Assembly: GCF_000935215.1 (NCBI RefSeq)
Contig: NZ_JXXD01000156.1
Coordinates: forward strand, 1 to 44,919
Direction of reading: 5' to 3'
Source: Stutzerimonas stutzeri
Lineage (GTDB): Bacteria; Pseudomonadota; Gammaproteobacteria; Pseudomonadales; Pseudomonadaceae
DNA length: 44,919 bases
The translations under genes and the position numbers were made by a program. Positions 26,940 to 37,658 of this stretch are shown here, in pieces. The notes under the pieces are model-generated. The model searched no databases. It saw only the letters and a list, made by a program, of their open reading frames with translations, and was not told where the DNA came from. Position 1 is the stretch's first letter. Every line of letters begins with the position of its first letter.

Positions 26940-26967
26940 AGAGCTGTTGCTTGCAGCTTTTTCTTTT
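26940..26967 (+). terminator. Weak terminator-like hairpin between frr and uppS
   Basis: AGAGCTG pairs with CAGCTTT (7 bp including one G-U) around TTGCTTG, followed by TTCTTTTGG. It lies in the 137-bp gap and may attenuate read-through into uppS. Confidence 0.4.
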
Positions 26968-27003
26968 GGTTCGCAGCGTGTTTTAGCGCAAGTAGAGTTG
27001 TTC

Positions 27004-27765
27004 ATGGAAAAGGTCAGGCAGATCGCCGGGCGGAATGTACCCCGTCACGTGGCGATCATCATGGATGGCAACAATCGCTGGGCGAAGAGGCGTTTGCTGC
27101 CCGGTGTGGCCGGGCATAAAGCCGGTGTCGACGCGGTTCGCGCCGTGATTGAGGTCTGCGCCGATTCCGGCGTCGAGGTGCTGACGCTGTTTGCGTTCTC
27201 CAGCGAGAACTGGCAGCGCCCGGCAGATGAAGTCGGTGCGCTGATGGAACTGTTCCTGTCGGCGTTGCGGCGTGAGGCGCGCAAGCTCGATGAGAACGGC
27301 ATTCGCCTGCGCATCATCGGGGATCGTGCCCGTTTCCATCCCGAATTGCAGGCCGCGATGCTGGAGGTGGAAGAGATGACTTCCGCCAATCATCGTTTCG
27401 TCCTCCAGGTTGCCGCCAATTACGGTGGGCAGTGGGACATTCTTCAGGCGGCTCAGCACTTGGCTGCCGAGGCGCAGTCCGGGCGTCTGAATCCGGCAGA
27501 AATTACGCCTGCTCTGTTTCAGAGCTATCTGGCGACCGGCGACATGCCGTTGCCCGATCTGTGCATTCGCACCGGCGGTGAGCGGCGCATCAGCAATTTC
27601 CTGCTTTGGCAGCTCGCCTACGCGGAACTGTATTTTTCCGATCTTTATTGGCCCGACTTCAAGCACGTTGCCATGCGCAAGGCGCTCGCCGATTTCGCTA
27701 CTCGACAGCGGCGATTTGGCAAAACGGGCGAACAGGTCGAAAGCGAGGTCAAGGCCGAATGCTGA
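27004..27765 (+). CDS. uppS: Isoprenyl transferase (undecaprenyl diphosphate synthase)
   Basis: A 253-residue cis-prenyltransferase making the C55 lipid carrier for peptidoglycan and O-antigen. It shows the catalytic aspartate D21 in IIMDGNNRWAKRR, LFAFSSENWQRP, and the C-terminal CIRTGGERRISNFLLWQLAY with AELYF. The ATG at 27004 gives the normal N-terminus; its Shine-Dalgarno (AAGTAGAG) is poor, and an upstream TTG would add 19 unusual residues. The cdsA start overlaps its stop region (ATGCTGA). Confidence 0.96.
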   Translation: MEKVRQIAGRNVPRHVAIIMDGNNRWAKRRLLPGVAGHKAGVDAVRAVIEVCADSGVEVLTLFAFSSENWQRPADEVGALMELFLSALRREARKLDENGIRLRIIGDRARFHPELQAAMLEVEEMTSANHRFVLQVAANYGGQWDILQAAQHLAAEAQSGRLNPAEITPALFQSYLATGDMPLPDLCIRTGGERRISNFLLWQLAYAELYFSDLYWPDFKHVAMRKALADFATRQRRFGKTGEQVESEVKAEC

Positions 27766-28574
27766 AGCAGCGCATCATCACCGCCGCCATCCTTCTGCCC
27801 GTCGCGATCATTGGGTTCTTTCTCCTTCATGGACTCGCTTTCGCCATCTTCATTGGGCTGGTCGTTGCGCTAGGTGCCTGGGAATGGGCTCGGTTGGCTG
27901 GATTCGCGGGCCAGCCGGTGAGAATCGCTTATGCGGCGCTGGTCGTGGCGCTGCTTGCCGTGCTGTATCAATTTCCGGCACTGGCCCCCTGGCTGTTGGC
28001 GCTCGCCGTGCTCTGGTGGCTGACAGCAACCTATCTGGTGTTGACCTATCCGCAGAGCAGTCGTCTCTGGGGTGGCTCCGCTGGCAGTCTGGTGATCGGT
28101 CTGGCGATTCTGCTTCCGTCGTGGCAGGCACTGGTGGTGCTCAAGCAATGGCCATTGGGTAACTGGTTGATCCTTGCCGTGATGATTCTGGTCTGGGCTG
28201 CGGATATCGGGGCGTATTTCTCCGGCAAGACGTTCGGCAAGCGCAAGCTTGCACCGCAGGTCAGTCCTGGCAAGAGCTGGGAGGGGCTGATAGGTGGCCT
28301 GTTGACCAGTCTGCTGATCACGCTGGCGGTTGGCATTTACCGCGGCTGGTCGGTGCGAGAGCTGGTGCTAGCGCTGCTGGGTGCGGCGGTGGTGGTGTTG
28401 ATCTCGGTGATCGGTGACCTCACCGAGAGCATGTTCAAGCGTAGCTCGGGCATCAAGGACAGTAGTCAGCTGCTGCCCGGGCACGGCGGTGTAATGGATC
28501 GCATAGACAGTCTTACCGCGGCCATTCCTATCTTTGCGGTGCTTCTTTGGCTTGCTGGCTGGGGCGTGCTGTGA
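27759..28574 (+). CDS. cdsA: Phosphatidate cytidylyltransferase
   Basis: A 271-residue polytopic inner-membrane enzyme that makes CDP-diacylglycerol. The family signature lies near the C-terminus: [20 protein letters not shown] followed by GVMDRIDS. About eight hydrophobic helices precede it. The ATG at 27759 overlaps the uppS stop; the longer upstream frame is an artefact of that overlap. Ends in GTGA shared with dxr. Confidence 0.96.
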   Translation: MLKQRIITAAILLPVAIIGFFLLHGLAFAIFIGLVVALGAWEWARLAGFAGQPVRIAYAALVVALLAVLYQFPALAPWLLALAVLWWLTATYLVLTYPQSSRLWGGSAGSLVIGLAILLPSWQALVVLKQWPLGNWLILAVMILVWAADIGAYFSGKTFGKRKLAPQVSPGKSWEGLIGGLLTSLLITLAVGIYRGWSVRELVLALLGAAVVVLISVIGDLTESMFKRSSGIKDSSQLLPGHGGVMDRIDSLTAAIPIFAVLLWLAGWGVL

Positions 28575-29761
28575 CGCGACCTCTACAAATAACCGTGCTG
28601 GGGGCGACCGGTTCGATCGGACTGAGCACATTGGATGTCATCGCTCGTCATCCCGATCGCTATAGCGTATTTGCGCTGACCGGCTTCAGCCGGCTCGTCG
28701 ACCTGCGTTCGCTCTGCCTCAAGCATCGTCCGAGCTACGCAGTGGTCGGTGATGAAGCGCAAGCCGGCGTGCTGCGGGGGCAGTTGCAGTCCGATGGCGT
28801 TGCCACCCGAGTGCTGAGCGGCGAGGGCGGTCTGAGCGAGGTGGCGGGCCATCCCGAGGTCGATGTCGTGATGGCTGCAATCGTCGGTGCCGCTGGGCTG
28901 AAGCCGACTCTCGCCGCCGTGCAGGCAGGCAAGCGAGTGTTGCTGGCGAACAAGGAAGCGCTGGTAATGTCCGGCGCGTTGTTCATGCAGGCACTGCACG
29001 ATAGCGATGCGGTGTTGCTGCCGATCGATAGCGAACACAACGCGATTTTTCAATGCTTGCCATCCGATTATGCCCGCGGGCTTGGTGCTGTCGGTGTGCG
29101 GCGGATATTGCTCACCGCTTCTGGCGGGCCGTTTCGAGATATTGCGCCGCAGAATCTGGCGGATGTATCCCCGGAGCAGGCCTGTGCTCATCCCAACTGG
29201 TCGATGGGGCGCAAGATTTCCGTGGATTCGGCCAGCATGATGAACAAGGGGCTTGAGCTGATCGAGGCCTGTTGGTTGTTCAACGCGCGACCAGATCAGG
29301 TCGAGGTGGTGATTCACCCGCAAAGCGTTATCCACTCTATGGTGGACTACGTGGATGGTTCGGTGCTCGCGCAACTCGGCAATCCCGACATGCGTACGCC
29401 GATTGCGCATGCGCTGGCATGGCCGGAGCGAATCGATTCCGGTGTGTCGGCGCTGGATCTGTTGCAGGTTGGGCGACTGGATTTCCAGGCTCCGGACAAC
29501 CTGCGTTTCCCTTGTCTGCGGCTTGCTCGCCTGGCCGCGGAGACCGGTGGTACGGCGCCGGCGATGCTCAATGCCGCGAACGAAGTGGCGGTTGACGCCT
29601 TTCTCAATCGACGCATCCGCTTCACCGAGATCGCGAGTATCATCGACGACGTGTTGAATCGAGAGGCATCGGTTCCGACTGTCTGCCTTGAAGATGTGCT
29701 GGCAGCTGACAACCAGGCTCGTGAAACTGCCGACCACTGGTTGAGCTGCCGCGGGCGATAG
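28571..29761 (+). CDS. dxr: 1-deoxy-D-xylulose 5-phosphate reductoisomerase
   Basis: A 396-residue NADPH enzyme making MEP, the committed step of the non-mevalonate isoprenoid pathway that feeds uppS. It shows the NADPH loop [27 protein letters not shown], the metal-binding [11 protein letters not shown], the flexible loop TASGGPFRD, and [23 protein letters not shown] at 28571 is chosen because it gives the canonical N-terminus and overlaps the cdsA stop (GTGA). Confidence 0.97.
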   Translation: MTRPLQITVLGATGSIGLSTLDVIARHPDRYSVFALTGFSRLVDLRSLCLKHRPSYAVVGDEAQAGVLRGQLQSDGVATRVLSGEGGLSEVAGHPEVDVVMAAIVGAAGLKPTLAAVQAGKRVLLANKEALVMSGALFMQALHDSDAVLLPIDSEHNAIFQCLPSDYARGLGAVGVRRILLTASGGPFRDIAPQNLADVSPEQACAHPNWSMGRKISVDSASMMNKGLELIEACWLFNARPDQVEVVIHPQSVIHSMVDYVDGSVLAQLGNPDMRTPIAHALAWPERIDSGVSALDLLQVGRLDFQAPDNLRFPCLRLARLAAETGGTAPAMLNAANEVAVDAFLNRRIRFTEIASIIDDVLNREASVPTVCLEDVLAADNQARETADHWLSCRGR

Positions 29762-29820
29762 GGTCTGCCGGCCTCGCGGCTTGCAGCGAAACGTCAACAG
29801 ACCCACTCCCGGAGGAAAAT

Positions 29821-31173
29821 ATGGGCGCGCTCTACATGATCATCGGCACCCTCGTTGCGCTCGGGGTGCTGGTGACCTTTCACGAATTCGGTCATTTCTG
29901 GGTTGCCCGTCGCTGTGGCGTGAAGGTGCTGCGATTCTCCGTTGGCTTCGGTAGTCCGCTGCTTCGCTGGCATGACCGGCAGGGCACCGAGTTCGTCATC
30001 GCTGCGATACCGCTTGGCGGTTACGTCAAGATGCTCGACGAACGTGAGGGCGACGTGCCTCCCGCTTTGCTCGACAGTGCATTCAATCGCAAGAGCGTCC
30101 GCCAGCGCTTCGCTATCGTATCCGCCGGGCCGTTGGCCAATTTCCTGTTAGCTATGGTGTTCTTCTGGCTGCTGGCGATGCTTGGCAGCGAACAGGTGCG
30201 GCCTGTTGTCGGTGCTGTCGTGCCAGGCAGTCTCGCTGCTCAGGCGGGGATGGCGGTCGATCAGGAGATCGTTGCGGTCAATGGCAAGCCAGTCAGTGGC
30301 TGGTCCGAGGTCAATCTACAGTTGGTACGGCGCCTGGGCGAGAGCGGTCAGCTCGATATGACGGTGCGAGAGCTTGGCGGTTCTGGCGAGCAGCACTTGC
30401 AGATCCCGTTGCAGAATTGGCTGAAAGGCGTGGAGGAGCCGGACCCGATCACCTCGCTCGGAATCAGACCCTGGCGCCCTCAGATTGCCCCAGTGGTCGC
30501 TCAGTTGGACCCTGAAGGCCCGGCGCAGGCCGCAGGTATTCGTCTCGGTGACCGCCTGTTGAGTATGGATCAGCAGCCACTGGACGATTGGCAGCAGGTG
30601 ATCGACGCAGTCAAGGTACTGCCCGGTGAGCCGGTATCCCTGCATGTGGAGCGCGCCGGTGAGCGACTCGATGTGTCGTTGACGCTGGCCGCGCGTGGCG
30701 AAGGCGATGCGCGCCGCGGTTATCTGGGGGCGGGTGTCGAAGGTGGTGAATGGCCAGCGGAAATGCTGCGCGAAGTCAGCTTCGGTCCTCTTGAAGCGGT
30801 GGTCGAAGGCGTAAGGCGCACCTGGACCATGAGCCTGCTGACCCTCGATTCGCTGAAGAAAATGCTCTTCGGGGAGCTCTCGGTAAAAAACTTGAGCGGT
30901 CCGATAACCATTGCTAAAGTGGCGGGCGCTTCTGCCCAGTCGGGGCTGGGGGATTTCCTCAATTTCCTCGCCTATCTGAGCATTAGTCTGGGGGTTCTCA
31001 ATCTATTGCCTATCCCGGTGCTCGATGGCGGCCATCTGCTCTTCTATCTCGTCGAGTGGGTCCGCGGACGTCCTCTGTCGGAGCGGGTACAGGGATGGGG
31101 AGTACAGATCGGCATCAGCCTGGTGGTTGGGGTGATGCTGCTTGCACTGGTCAATGACCTTGGCCGTCTGTAA
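29821..31173 (+). CDS. rseP: Site-2 protease RseP (RIP metalloprotease)
   Basis: A 450-residue inner-membrane zinc protease. HEFGH at 21-25 and LDGGH at 401-405 are the active-site elements. Two PDZ domains lie between the first and later transmembrane helices (VVPGSLAAQAGMAVDQEIVA and LDPEGPAQAAGIRLGDRLLS). It cleaves anti-sigma factor after the first cut, releasing sigmaE/AlgU, so it sits upstream of envelope-stress control of its neighbour bamA. GGAGGA lies before the ATG. 59 bp after dxr. Confidence 0.97.
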   Translation: MGALYMIIGTLVALGVLVTFHEFGHFWVARRCGVKVLRFSVGFGSPLLRWHDRQGTEFVIAAIPLGGYVKMLDEREGDVPPALLDSAFNRKSVRQRFAIVSAGPLANFLLAMVFFWLLAMLGSEQVRPVVGAVVPGSLAAQAGMAVDQEIVAVNGKPVSGWSEVNLQLVRRLGESGQLDMTVRELGGSGEQHLQIPLQNWLKGVEEPDPITSLGIRPWRPQIAPVVAQLDPEGPAQAAGIRLGDRLLSMDQQPLDDWQQVIDAVKVLPGEPVSLHVERAGERLDVSLTLAARGEGDARRGYLGAGVEGGEWPAEMLREVSFGPLEAVVEGVRRTWTMSLLTLDSLKKMLFGELSVKNLSGPITIAKVAGASAQSGLGDFLNFLAYLSISLGVLNLLPIPVLDGGHLLFYLVEWVRGRPLSERVQGWGVQIGISLVVGVMLLALVNDLGRL

Positions 31174-31242
31174 TGCCGAATCCGTAGTGTCGCCATGCCG
31201 AATCGCCGGTTCATTTATCAGGTTTGAATAAGAAAGGACTTC

Positions 31243-33594
31243 ATGAAACGTCTGCTGCTACCTGCGGTTATCTCCGCATTGATGATCGCCGAAGTTCACG
31301 CTGAGTCCTTCACTATTTCCGATATCCGGGTCAATGGCCTGCAGCGGGTTTCCGCCGGCAGCGTATTCGGCGCTCTGCCTTTGAACGTGGGTGAGCCTGC
31401 CGATGACAATCGCCTCGTCGATGCCACTCGTGCGCTCTTTCGAACCGGTTTCTTTCAGGATATTCAGCTGGGGCGGGATGGCGATGTGCTGGTCATCAGC
31501 GTAGTCGAGCGACCATCCATTTCCGGCATCGAGATCGAAGGCAACAAGGCGATCAAGACCGAAGATCTGCTGTCAGGTTTGCAGCAGTCCGGTCTGGCCG
31601 AAGGGGAAATCTTTCAGCAGGCCACGCTCGAGGGTGTACGTAATGAACTGCAGCGCCAGTACGTTGCCCAGGGGCGCTATTCGGCGACCATCGAAACCGA
31701 GGTCATTTCGCAGCCGCGTAATCGGGTGGCGTTGAAGATCAAGATCAACGAAGGCTCGGTGGCGGCGATCAAGCACGTCAATATCGTGGGCAATTCTGTC
31801 TTCGCGGACGAAGATCTGGTGGATCTGTTCGAGCTGAAGACCACAAACTGGCTGTCGTTCTTCCGCAACGACGACAAGTACGCGCGTGAAAAGCTCTCCG
31901 GTGACCTGGAACGCCTGCGCTCGTATTACCTGGATCGCGGTTACATCAACATGGATATCACCTCGACCCAGGTATCCATAACGCCAGACAAGAAGCACGT
32001 CTATGTCACCGTGAACATCGACGAAGGCGAGCGCTATACCGTGCGCGACGTCAAGCTGAGCGGTGATCTCAAGGTTCCGCAGGAAGAGATCAAGGCGCTG
32101 TTGCTGGCAAAAGAAGGTCAGGTGTTCTCGCGCAAGGTGATGACTACCACCTCCGAGCTGATTACCCGGCGCTTGGGTAACGAAGGCTATACCTTTGCCA
32201 ACGTCAACGGTGTTCCTGAAGCTCACGACGAAGACAATACGGTGTCGATCACGTTCGTCGTCGATCCGGGTAAGCGTGCGTACGTCAATCGCGTCAATTT
32301 CCGCGGGAATACCAAGACCGAAGATGAAGTGCTGCGTCGCGAGATGCGCCAGATGGAAGGTGGTTGGGCGTCGACCTATTTGATCGACCAATCCAAGACT
32401 CGTCTCGAGCGCCTGGGCTTCTTCAAGGAAGTGAACGTAGAAACGCCGCAGGTTCCAGGTACGGATGATCAGATCGACGTCAACTACAGCGTCGAGGAGC
32501 AACCGTCCGGTTCGATCATGGCCAGCATCGGTTTTGCGCAGAACGCAGGCCTGATTCTGGGTGGCTCCATCAGCCAGAACAACTTCCTCGGTACCGGTAA
32601 CCGGGTCTCCCTGGGCTTGACTCGCAGCGAATACCAGACGCGTTACAACTTCGGTTTCGTCGACCCCTACTGGACCGAAGACGGTGTCAGCCTGGGGTAT
32701 AACGCCTTCTATCGCACCACCGATTACGACGAGCTCGATTACGACGTTTCCAGTTATTCGGTGGATAGCCTTGGTGGCGGCATCAACATCGGCTACCCGA
32801 TCAGCGAGACGTCTCGACTGTCATTCGGCCTGACTGTGCAGCAGGATGATCTTGATACTGGCCGTTATACCGTGGACGAGATCTTCGACTTCATGGAGGA
32901 GGAGGGCGACAGCTTCCTCAACTTCAAGGCATCTGCAGGTTGGTCCGAGTCGACCCTCAATCGCGGCGTGCTCGCCACTCGCGGCCATTCGCAGAGCCTG
33001 GTATTCGAAAGTACTATTCCGGGTAGCGACCTGTCTTTCTACAAACTCGACTACAACGGCCAGCTGTTCGTACCGATGAGCAAGGATTACACCCTGCGCA
33101 TGCATACGCGCCTGGGTTACGGGGACGCCTATGGCTCGACCTCGAGCCTGCCGTTCTACGAGCATTACTATGCCGGCGGCTTCAATTCGGTACGCGGCTT
33201 CGAGGATAGCAGCCTCGGCCCCCGTAGCACGCCGAGTGACGGGTCGCGCCCAGGCACCATCGCCGACCCGGATCAGGATCCTCTACCGTTCGGTGGTAAC
33301 GTACTCATCCAGGGAGGCTTGGAAGTGCTGTTCCCCATGCCGTTCGTCAAGGATCAGCGCTCGCTGCGTACCTCGGTGTTCTGGGACGTAGGTAATGTGT
33401 ACAACACCAATTGCCCAACAGAGTCGAGTAATTGCAGCGATATCGACTTCGGCGATATGGCCAGCTCGGTGGGTGTCGGTCTGACCTGGATTACCGCAAT
33501 GGGCCCGCTGAGCTTCAGTCTGGCTATGCCGGTGGTCAAGCCGGACGAGGCCGATACTCAGGTATTCCAGTTCTCGCTGGGACAAACGTTCTAA
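31243..33594 (+). CDS. bamA: Outer-membrane protein assembly factor BamA
   Basis: A 783-residue Omp85 protein, core of the BAM complex. Signal peptide: residues 1-20, MKRLLLPAVISALMIAEVHA. Five POTRA domains span about 21-420 (first: FTISDIRVNGLQRVS). A 16-strand beta-barrel carries the VRGF lid motif (GGFNSVRGFEDSS) and ends in the C-terminal phenylalanine of FQFSLGQTF. Length is typical. AAGGA is found before the ATG. It is followed by its periplasmic chaperone gene ompH/skp. Confidence 0.98.
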   Translation: MKRLLLPAVISALMIAEVHAESFTISDIRVNGLQRVSAGSVFGALPLNVGEPADDNRLVDATRALFRTGFFQDIQLGRDGDVLVISVVERPSISGIEIEGNKAIKTEDLLSGLQQSGLAEGEIFQQATLEGVRNELQRQYVAQGRYSATIETEVISQPRNRVALKIKINEGSVAAIKHVNIVGNSVFADEDLVDLFELKTTNWLSFFRNDDKYAREKLSGDLERLRSYYLDRGYINMDITSTQVSITPDKKHVYVTVNIDEGERYTVRDVKLSGDLKVPQEEIKALLLAKEGQVFSRKVMTTTSELITRRLGNEGYTFANVNGVPEAHDEDNTVSITFVVDPGKRAYVNRVNFRGNTKTEDEVLRREMRQMEGGWASTYLIDQSKTRLERLGFFKEVNVETPQVPGTDDQIDVNYSVEEQPSGSIMASIGFAQNAGLILGGSISQNNFLGTGNRVSLGLTRSEYQTRYNFGFVDPYWTEDGVSLGYNAFYRTTDYDELDYDVSSYSVDSLGGGINIGYPISETSRLSFGLTVQQDDLDTGRYTVDEIFDFMEEEGDSFLNFKASAGWSESTLNRGVLATRGHSQSLVFESTIPGSDLSFYKLDYNGQLFVPMSKDYTLRMHTRLGYGDAYGSTSSLPFYEHYYAGGFNSVRGFEDSSLGPRSTPSDGSRPGTIADPDQDPLPFGGNVLIQGGLEVLFPMPFVKDQRSLRTSVFWDVGNVYNTNCPTESSNCSDIDFGDMASSVGVGLTWITAMGPLSFSLAMPVVKPDEADTQVFQFSLGQTF

Positions 33595-33642
33595 CATTGC
33601 GGCGTGATGCCTCAGTGCTTTCTTTCAGGAGTGGTGTTTACC

Positions 33643-34146
33643 GTGCGTAAGTTGACTCAACTGTTTCTCGTCGTTGCCGCGCTGGCAGCGACCCCAGCAT
33701 TTGCCGAAATGAAGATCGCCGTCATGAACTATCAGATGGCGCTGCTTGAGTCGGATGCGGCCAAACGTTACGCGGTCGACGCGGAGAAGAAGTTCGGCCC
33801 CCAACTGAGCAAGCTGAAGACACTCGAAAGCGACGCCAAGCGTATTCAGGATCGCCTGGTCAAGGACGGCGACAAGATGCAGCAGGCCGAGCGTGAGCGT
33901 CTGGAGCTCGAATTCAAGCAAAAGGCCCGTGACTTCCAGTTCCAGTCCAAGGAATTGAACGAGGCAAAGGCTGTGGCGGATCGGGACATGCTCAAGCAGC
34001 TCAAGCCGAAGCTCGATCAGGCTGTCGAAGAAGTCATCAAGAAGGGCAACTACGACCTGGTGTTCGAGCGTGGTGCCGTGGTGGATGTCAAACCGCAGTT
34101 CGATATCACCCGCCAGGTCATCGAGCGCATGAATCAGCTGCGCTGA
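33643..34146 (+). CDS. ompH: Periplasmic chaperone OmpH/Skp
   Basis: A 167-residue periplasmic chaperone for unfolded outer-membrane proteins. Cleavable signal sequence [20 protein letters not shown], then [19 protein letters not shown] and a long charged coiled-coil (about residues 60-125) that forms the tentacle arms. GTG at 33643 is chosen since AGGAG lies upstream and the signal peptide begins there; earlier in-frame starts would lengthen it atypically. It ends one base before lpxD (TGATATG). Confidence 0.94.
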   Translation: MRKLTQLFLVVAALAATPAFAEMKIAVMNYQMALLESDAAKRYAVDAEKKFGPQLSKLKTLESDAKRIQDRLVKDGDKMQQAERERLELEFKQKARDFQFQSKELNEAKAVADRDMLKQLKPKLDQAVEEVIKKGNYDLVFERGAVVDVKPQFDITRQVIERMNQLR

Positions 34147-34147
34147 T

Positions 34148-35206
34148 ATGGCAGGCGCAGTCTATACACTCGGCCAGCTGGCCGAGGAACTGGGTGGCAC
34201 CCTGCGCGGCGATGCTGACCAGACTATTAGCGGGCTCGCTACCCTGCAGGAGGCGGGCCCGGCGCATTTGAGCTTCCTTGCCAATGCTCAGTATCGCAAG
34301 TACCTGTCGACCACCCAGGCCGCCGCGGTGTTGTTGGCTCCCGCTGATGCCGAAGGCTACGAAGGCGCGGCAATTGTCGTTAGCGACCCCTATCTGGCTT
34401 ATGCGCGCGCGTCGCACCTGTTCGAGACTCGACCGGTAGCGAATAGCGGCATTCACCCGACGGCGGTGGTCGCTGCCGATGCTTATGTAGATTCGTCGGC
34501 CAGCATTGGTCCCTATGTGGTGATCGAGTCCGGCGCAACCATCGAGGCGGATGTGGTGATCGGTGCGCAGTCATTCGTCGGCGCCCGTAGCCGAATCGGC
34601 GCTGGCGGGCGACTCGCACCGCGAGTCACGCTTTATCACGACGTGCAGATCGGTAAGCGCGTGGTGATCCAGTCCGGTGCCGTGATCGGTGGTGAGGGGT
34701 TCGGCTTCGCCAAGGAAAAAGGTGCCTGGCAGAAGATCGCTCAAATCGGCGGTGTGCGTATCGGGGATGATGTGGAGATTGGCTCGAATACCACCATCGA
34801 CCGCGGCGCCCTTTCCGATACGCTGATTGGCAACGGCGTGAAGCTAGATAATCAGATCATGATCGCGCACAACGTGCAGGTCGGTGACAACACGGCGATG
34901 GCTGGCTGTGCCGGCATCTCCGGTAGCACCAAGATCGGACGCAATTGCATGATCGCCGGTGGCGTCGGCATGGTTGGGCACATCGAAGTGTGCGACAACG
35001 TGTTCGTGACGGGTATGACGATGGTCACGCGCTCGATCACGGAACCCGGAAGCTACTCCTCGGGCACGGCGATGCAGAATGCTGCCGATTGGAGAAAGAG
35101 TGCGGCGCGTATTCGTCAGTTGGATGACATGGCTCGCCGGCTGCAACAGCTGGAGAAAAGCCTGGCTACCGTGACTCAGGGTCAGAATCCGGCTTCTGAT
35201 GCCTGA
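34148..35206 (+). CDS. lpxD: UDP-3-O-(3-hydroxyacyl)glucosamine N-acyltransferase
   Basis: A 352-residue trimeric acyltransferase for the third step of lipid A synthesis. It has an N-terminal uridine-binding domain ([20 protein letters not shown]), left-handed beta-helix hexapeptide repeats from about residue 100 to 300, and catalytic H241 in [19 protein letters not shown]. The C-terminal helix ([20 protein letters not shown]) may bind acyl-ACP. Starts one base after the ompH stop. Confidence 0.97.
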   Translation: MAGAVYTLGQLAEELGGTLRGDADQTISGLATLQEAGPAHLSFLANAQYRKYLSTTQAAAVLLAPADAEGYEGAAIVVSDPYLAYARASHLFETRPVANSGIHPTAVVAADAYVDSSASIGPYVVIESGATIEADVVIGAQSFVGARSRIGAGGRLAPRVTLYHDVQIGKRVVIQSGAVIGGEGFGFAKEKGAWQKIAQIGGVRIGDDVEIGSNTTIDRGALSDTLIGNGVKLDNQIMIAHNVQVGDNTAMAGCAGISGSTKIGRNCMIAGGVGMVGHIEVCDNVFVTGMTMVTRSITEPGSYSSGTAMQNAADWRKSAARIRQLDDMARRLQQLEKSLATVTQGQNPASDA

Positions 35207-35281
35207 GCTTACCGTCTGATCCGGTTTTTTTCGGGGTTAATGCCTGTCAGTGCTCGCGCGGGCTTTCAGCGCAGGCGGCCC

Positions 35282-35287
35282 TATACT
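35282..35287 (+). promoter_or_regulatory. Possible -10 element before fabZ
   Basis: TATACT lies 22 bp before the fabZ ATG within the 103-bp lpxD-fabZ gap. I see no matching -35. A T7 run (35224-35231 region) after a short inverted repeat upstream could be a weak lpxD terminator. Both calls are tentative. Confidence 0.3.
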
Positions 35288-35309
35288 TTTTTACAGGCTC
35301 TTTCCTGAC

Positions 35310-35750
35310 ATGATGGATATCAACGAGATTCGCGAATATTTGCCTCACCGCTACCCGTTCCTGCTGGTGGACCGTGTGACGGAGATGGACGTCGAGGCCA
35401 AGCGCGTTCGTGCCTACAAGAACGTGACCATCAACGAACCGTTCTTCAATGGGCATTTTCCACAGCATCCGATCATGCCAGGCGTGCTGATCATCGAAGC
35501 CATGGCGCAGGCGGCCGGTCTGCTTGGTTTCAAGATGATGGGCGTCAAGCCAGCCGATGGCACGCTTTACTATTTCGTCGGCTCTGACAAGCTGCGCTTC
35601 CGTCAGCCGGTGGTTCCGGGCGATCAGTTGGTGCTGGAAGCTTCCTTCATCAGCGCCAAACGCGGCATCTGGAAGTTCGATTGTCGTGCCAGCGTCGAGG
35701 GCAAGCCGGTCTGCTCGGCAGAAATCATCTGCGCGGAACAGAAGATATGA
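35310..35750 (+). CDS. fabZ: 3-hydroxyacyl-[acyl-carrier-protein] dehydratase FabZ
   Basis: A 146-residue hot-dog-fold dehydratase for fatty-acid elongation. Catalytic H49 and E63 are in [20 protein letters not shown] and IEAMAQAAG. Two adjacent ATGs (35310, 35313) begin [20 protein letters not shown]; the first matches pseudomonad annotation. Placing fabZ between lpxD and lpxA links fatty acid and lipid A synthesis, which compete for the same 3-hydroxyacyl-ACP. ATGA overlap with lpxA. Confidence 0.97.
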   Translation: MMDINEIREYLPHRYPFLLVDRVTEMDVEAKRVRAYKNVTINEPFFNGHFPQHPIMPGVLIIEAMAQAAGLLGFKMMGVKPADGTLYYFVGSDKLRFRQPVVPGDQLVLEASFISAKRGIWKFDCRASVEGKPVCSAEIICAEQKI

Positions 35751-36523
35751 GTTTGATCGACCCTCGCGCCATCATCGACCCTGCGGCTCGCTTGGCGGAT
35801 GACGTCCAGGTCGGCCCATGGTCGATCATTGGTCCGGACGTCGAAATTGGCGAGGGTACGGTGATCGCGTCGCATGTGGTCATCAAAGGGCCGACCCGTA
35901 TCGGTCGGCACAATCGCATCTATCAGTTCTCCTCGGTTGGCGAAGATACGCCGGATCTGAAGTACAAGGGTGAGCCGACGCGCCTGGTGATTGGCGATCA
36001 CAACGTGATTCGCGAGGGTGTCACCATCCATCGCGGCACCGTGCAGGATCGCTCCGAAACCACCCTCGGTGATCACAACCTGATCATGGCTTATGCTCAC
36101 ATCGGCCACGACAGCGTGATCGCCAATCATTGCATTCTGGTCAACAACACCGCGCTGGCCGGGCACGTCCATGTGGGCGACTGGGCCATTCTCTCCGGTT
36201 ACACCCTGGTGCATCAATTCTGCCATATCGGCGCCCATAGTTTTTCCGGCATGGGCACGGCAATCGGCAAGGATGTACCGGCGTTTGTCACTGTGTTCGG
36301 CAATCCGGCGGAGGCGCGCAGCATGAACTTCGAGGGCATGCGTCGTCGTGGCTTCAGCGCCGAAGCCGTTCACGCCCTGCGCAACGCTTACAAGGTCGTC
36401 TACCGCAAGGGGTTGACCGTGGAGGCCGCACTCACCGAGCTGGCCGAAAGTGCAGCGGCATTCCCCGAGGTTGCGATCTTCCGCGACTCGATTCAGGCTT
36501 CAACTCGTGGGATCACTCGCTGA
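35747..36523 (+). CDS. lpxA: UDP-N-acetylglucosamine acyltransferase
   Basis: A 258-residue trimeric acyltransferase for the first step of lipid A synthesis. Hexapeptide repeats form a left-handed helix ([40 protein letters not shown]). The catalytic histidine is H121 in [20 protein letters not shown], and the C-terminal helices include [20 protein letters not shown]. It overlaps fabZ by ATGA and ends one base before lpxB. Confidence 0.97.
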   Translation: MSLIDPRAIIDPAARLADDVQVGPWSIIGPDVEIGEGTVIASHVVIKGPTRIGRHNRIYQFSSVGEDTPDLKYKGEPTRLVIGDHNVIREGVTIHRGTVQDRSETTLGDHNLIMAYAHIGHDSVIANHCILVNNTALAGHVHVGDWAILSGYTLVHQFCHIGAHSFSGMGTAIGKDVPAFVTVFGNPAEARSMNFEGMRRRGFSAEAVHALRNAYKVVYRKGLTVEAALTELAESAAAFPEVAIFRDSIQASTRGITR

Positions 36524-36524
36524 G

Positions 36525-37658
36525 ATGAACCGGCCGCTCAGGGTTGCCTTGGTAGCCGGGGAGTCCTCCGGTGACATCCTTGGTGCGGGCCTGATGCAGG
36601 CGCTGAAGGCTCAGCACGCGAATGTCGAATTCATCGGCGTCGGCGGCTCGCGCATGCAGGCCGAAGGGTTGCAGTCGTACTTTCCGCTCGAGCGTCTGGC
36701 AGTGATGGGCCTGGTCGAAGTGCTCGGTCGTTTGCCGGAGCTGCTGGCCCGCCGCAAACGCCTGGTGGACACGCTGATCCAGCAGCGGCCGGATGTATTC
36801 ATCGGCATCGACGCGCCGGACTTCAATCTCGGGCTTGAGCTCAAGCTGCGTCGGGCCGGAATCAAGACCGTGCACTACGTCAGTCCGTCGGTCTGGGCCT
36901 GGCGTCAGAAGCGGGTACTGAAGATCCGTGACGCCTGCGATCTGATGCTCACGCTGTTTCCGTTCGAGGCTAGGTTCTACGACGAGCACCAGGTACCGGT
37001 TCGCTTCGTCGGTCATCCCCTAGCTGATGCCATTCCGCTTTGCGCCGATCGTGCCGCGGCACGGCAAGCGCTCGGATTGCCAGCGGATGGCCTGGTCGTC
37101 GCGCTGATGCCCGGTAGCAGGGGCGGCGAAGTCGCTCGACTGGGGGATCTGTTCCTTTCCGCTGCCGAGCGGTTGCGCGCCATGCGTCCCGGGATTCGTT
37201 TTGTCATGCCTTGCGCCAGCCCCGAGCGGCGGCTGCAGCTTGAGCAGATGCTGGTTACGCGTGATTTGCCGCTGACCCTGCTCGATGGCCGGTCCCATGA
37301 GGCATTGGCCGCCTGCAACGCCGTGTTGATTGCTTCCGGTACGGCAACGCTTGAGGCGCTGTTGTTCAAACGCCCTATGGTGGTGGCCTACAGCGTAGCG
37401 CCAATGACTTACCGCATCCTCCGGCGGCTGGTGAAGAGCCCCTATGTTGCGCTTCCCAACCTGCTGGCCCAGCGTCTGCTGGTTCCCGAGTTGCTGCAGG
37501 ACGCCGCTACCCCCGAAGCGCTTGCGCAGTCTCTGTCGCCACTGCTGGACGATGGTGACGTGCAGACCGAAGGCTTCGACAGTATTCATCGCACCCTGCG
37601 TTGCGATGCGTCGAGTCAGGCCGCCGATGCCGTGTTGCGCCTGGTTGGAGTTCGTTGA
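36525..37658 (+). CDS. lpxB: Lipid-A-disaccharide synthase
   Basis: A 377-residue GT19 glycosyltransferase joining lipid X and UDP-diacylglucosamine. It shows [59 protein letters not shown] and [11 protein letters not shown]. The ATG at 36525 is one base after the lpxA stop. Its TGA shares its A with the rnhB ATG (TGATG). Confidence 0.97.
   Translation: MNRPLRVALVAGESSGDILGAGLMQALKAQHANVEFIGVGGSRMQAEGLQSYFPLERLAVMGLVEVLGRLPELLARRKRLVDTLIQQRPDVFIGIDAPDFNLGLELKLRRAGIKTVHYVSPSVWAWRQKRVLKIRDACDLMLTLFPFEARFYDEHQVPVRFVGHPLADAIPLCADRAAARQALGLPADGLVVALMPGSRGGEVARLGDLFLSAAERLRAMRPGIRFVMPCASPERRLQLEQMLVTRDLPLTLLDGRSHEALAACNAVLIASGTATLEALLFKRPMVVAYSVAPMTYRILRRLVKSPYVALPNLLAQRLLVPELLQDAATPEALAQSLSPLLDDGDVQTEGFDSIHRTLRCDASSQAADAVLRLVGVR

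Noticed and set aside
28583-29806. A 407-codon minus-strand open frame opposite dxr
   Set aside because: Complete overlap with dxr, no family features, no start signals.
35207-35231. Intrinsic terminator after lpxD (ACCG...CGGT followed by T7)
   Set aside because: The stem is only four base pairs with internal mismatches. The T run alone is not enough to call it.
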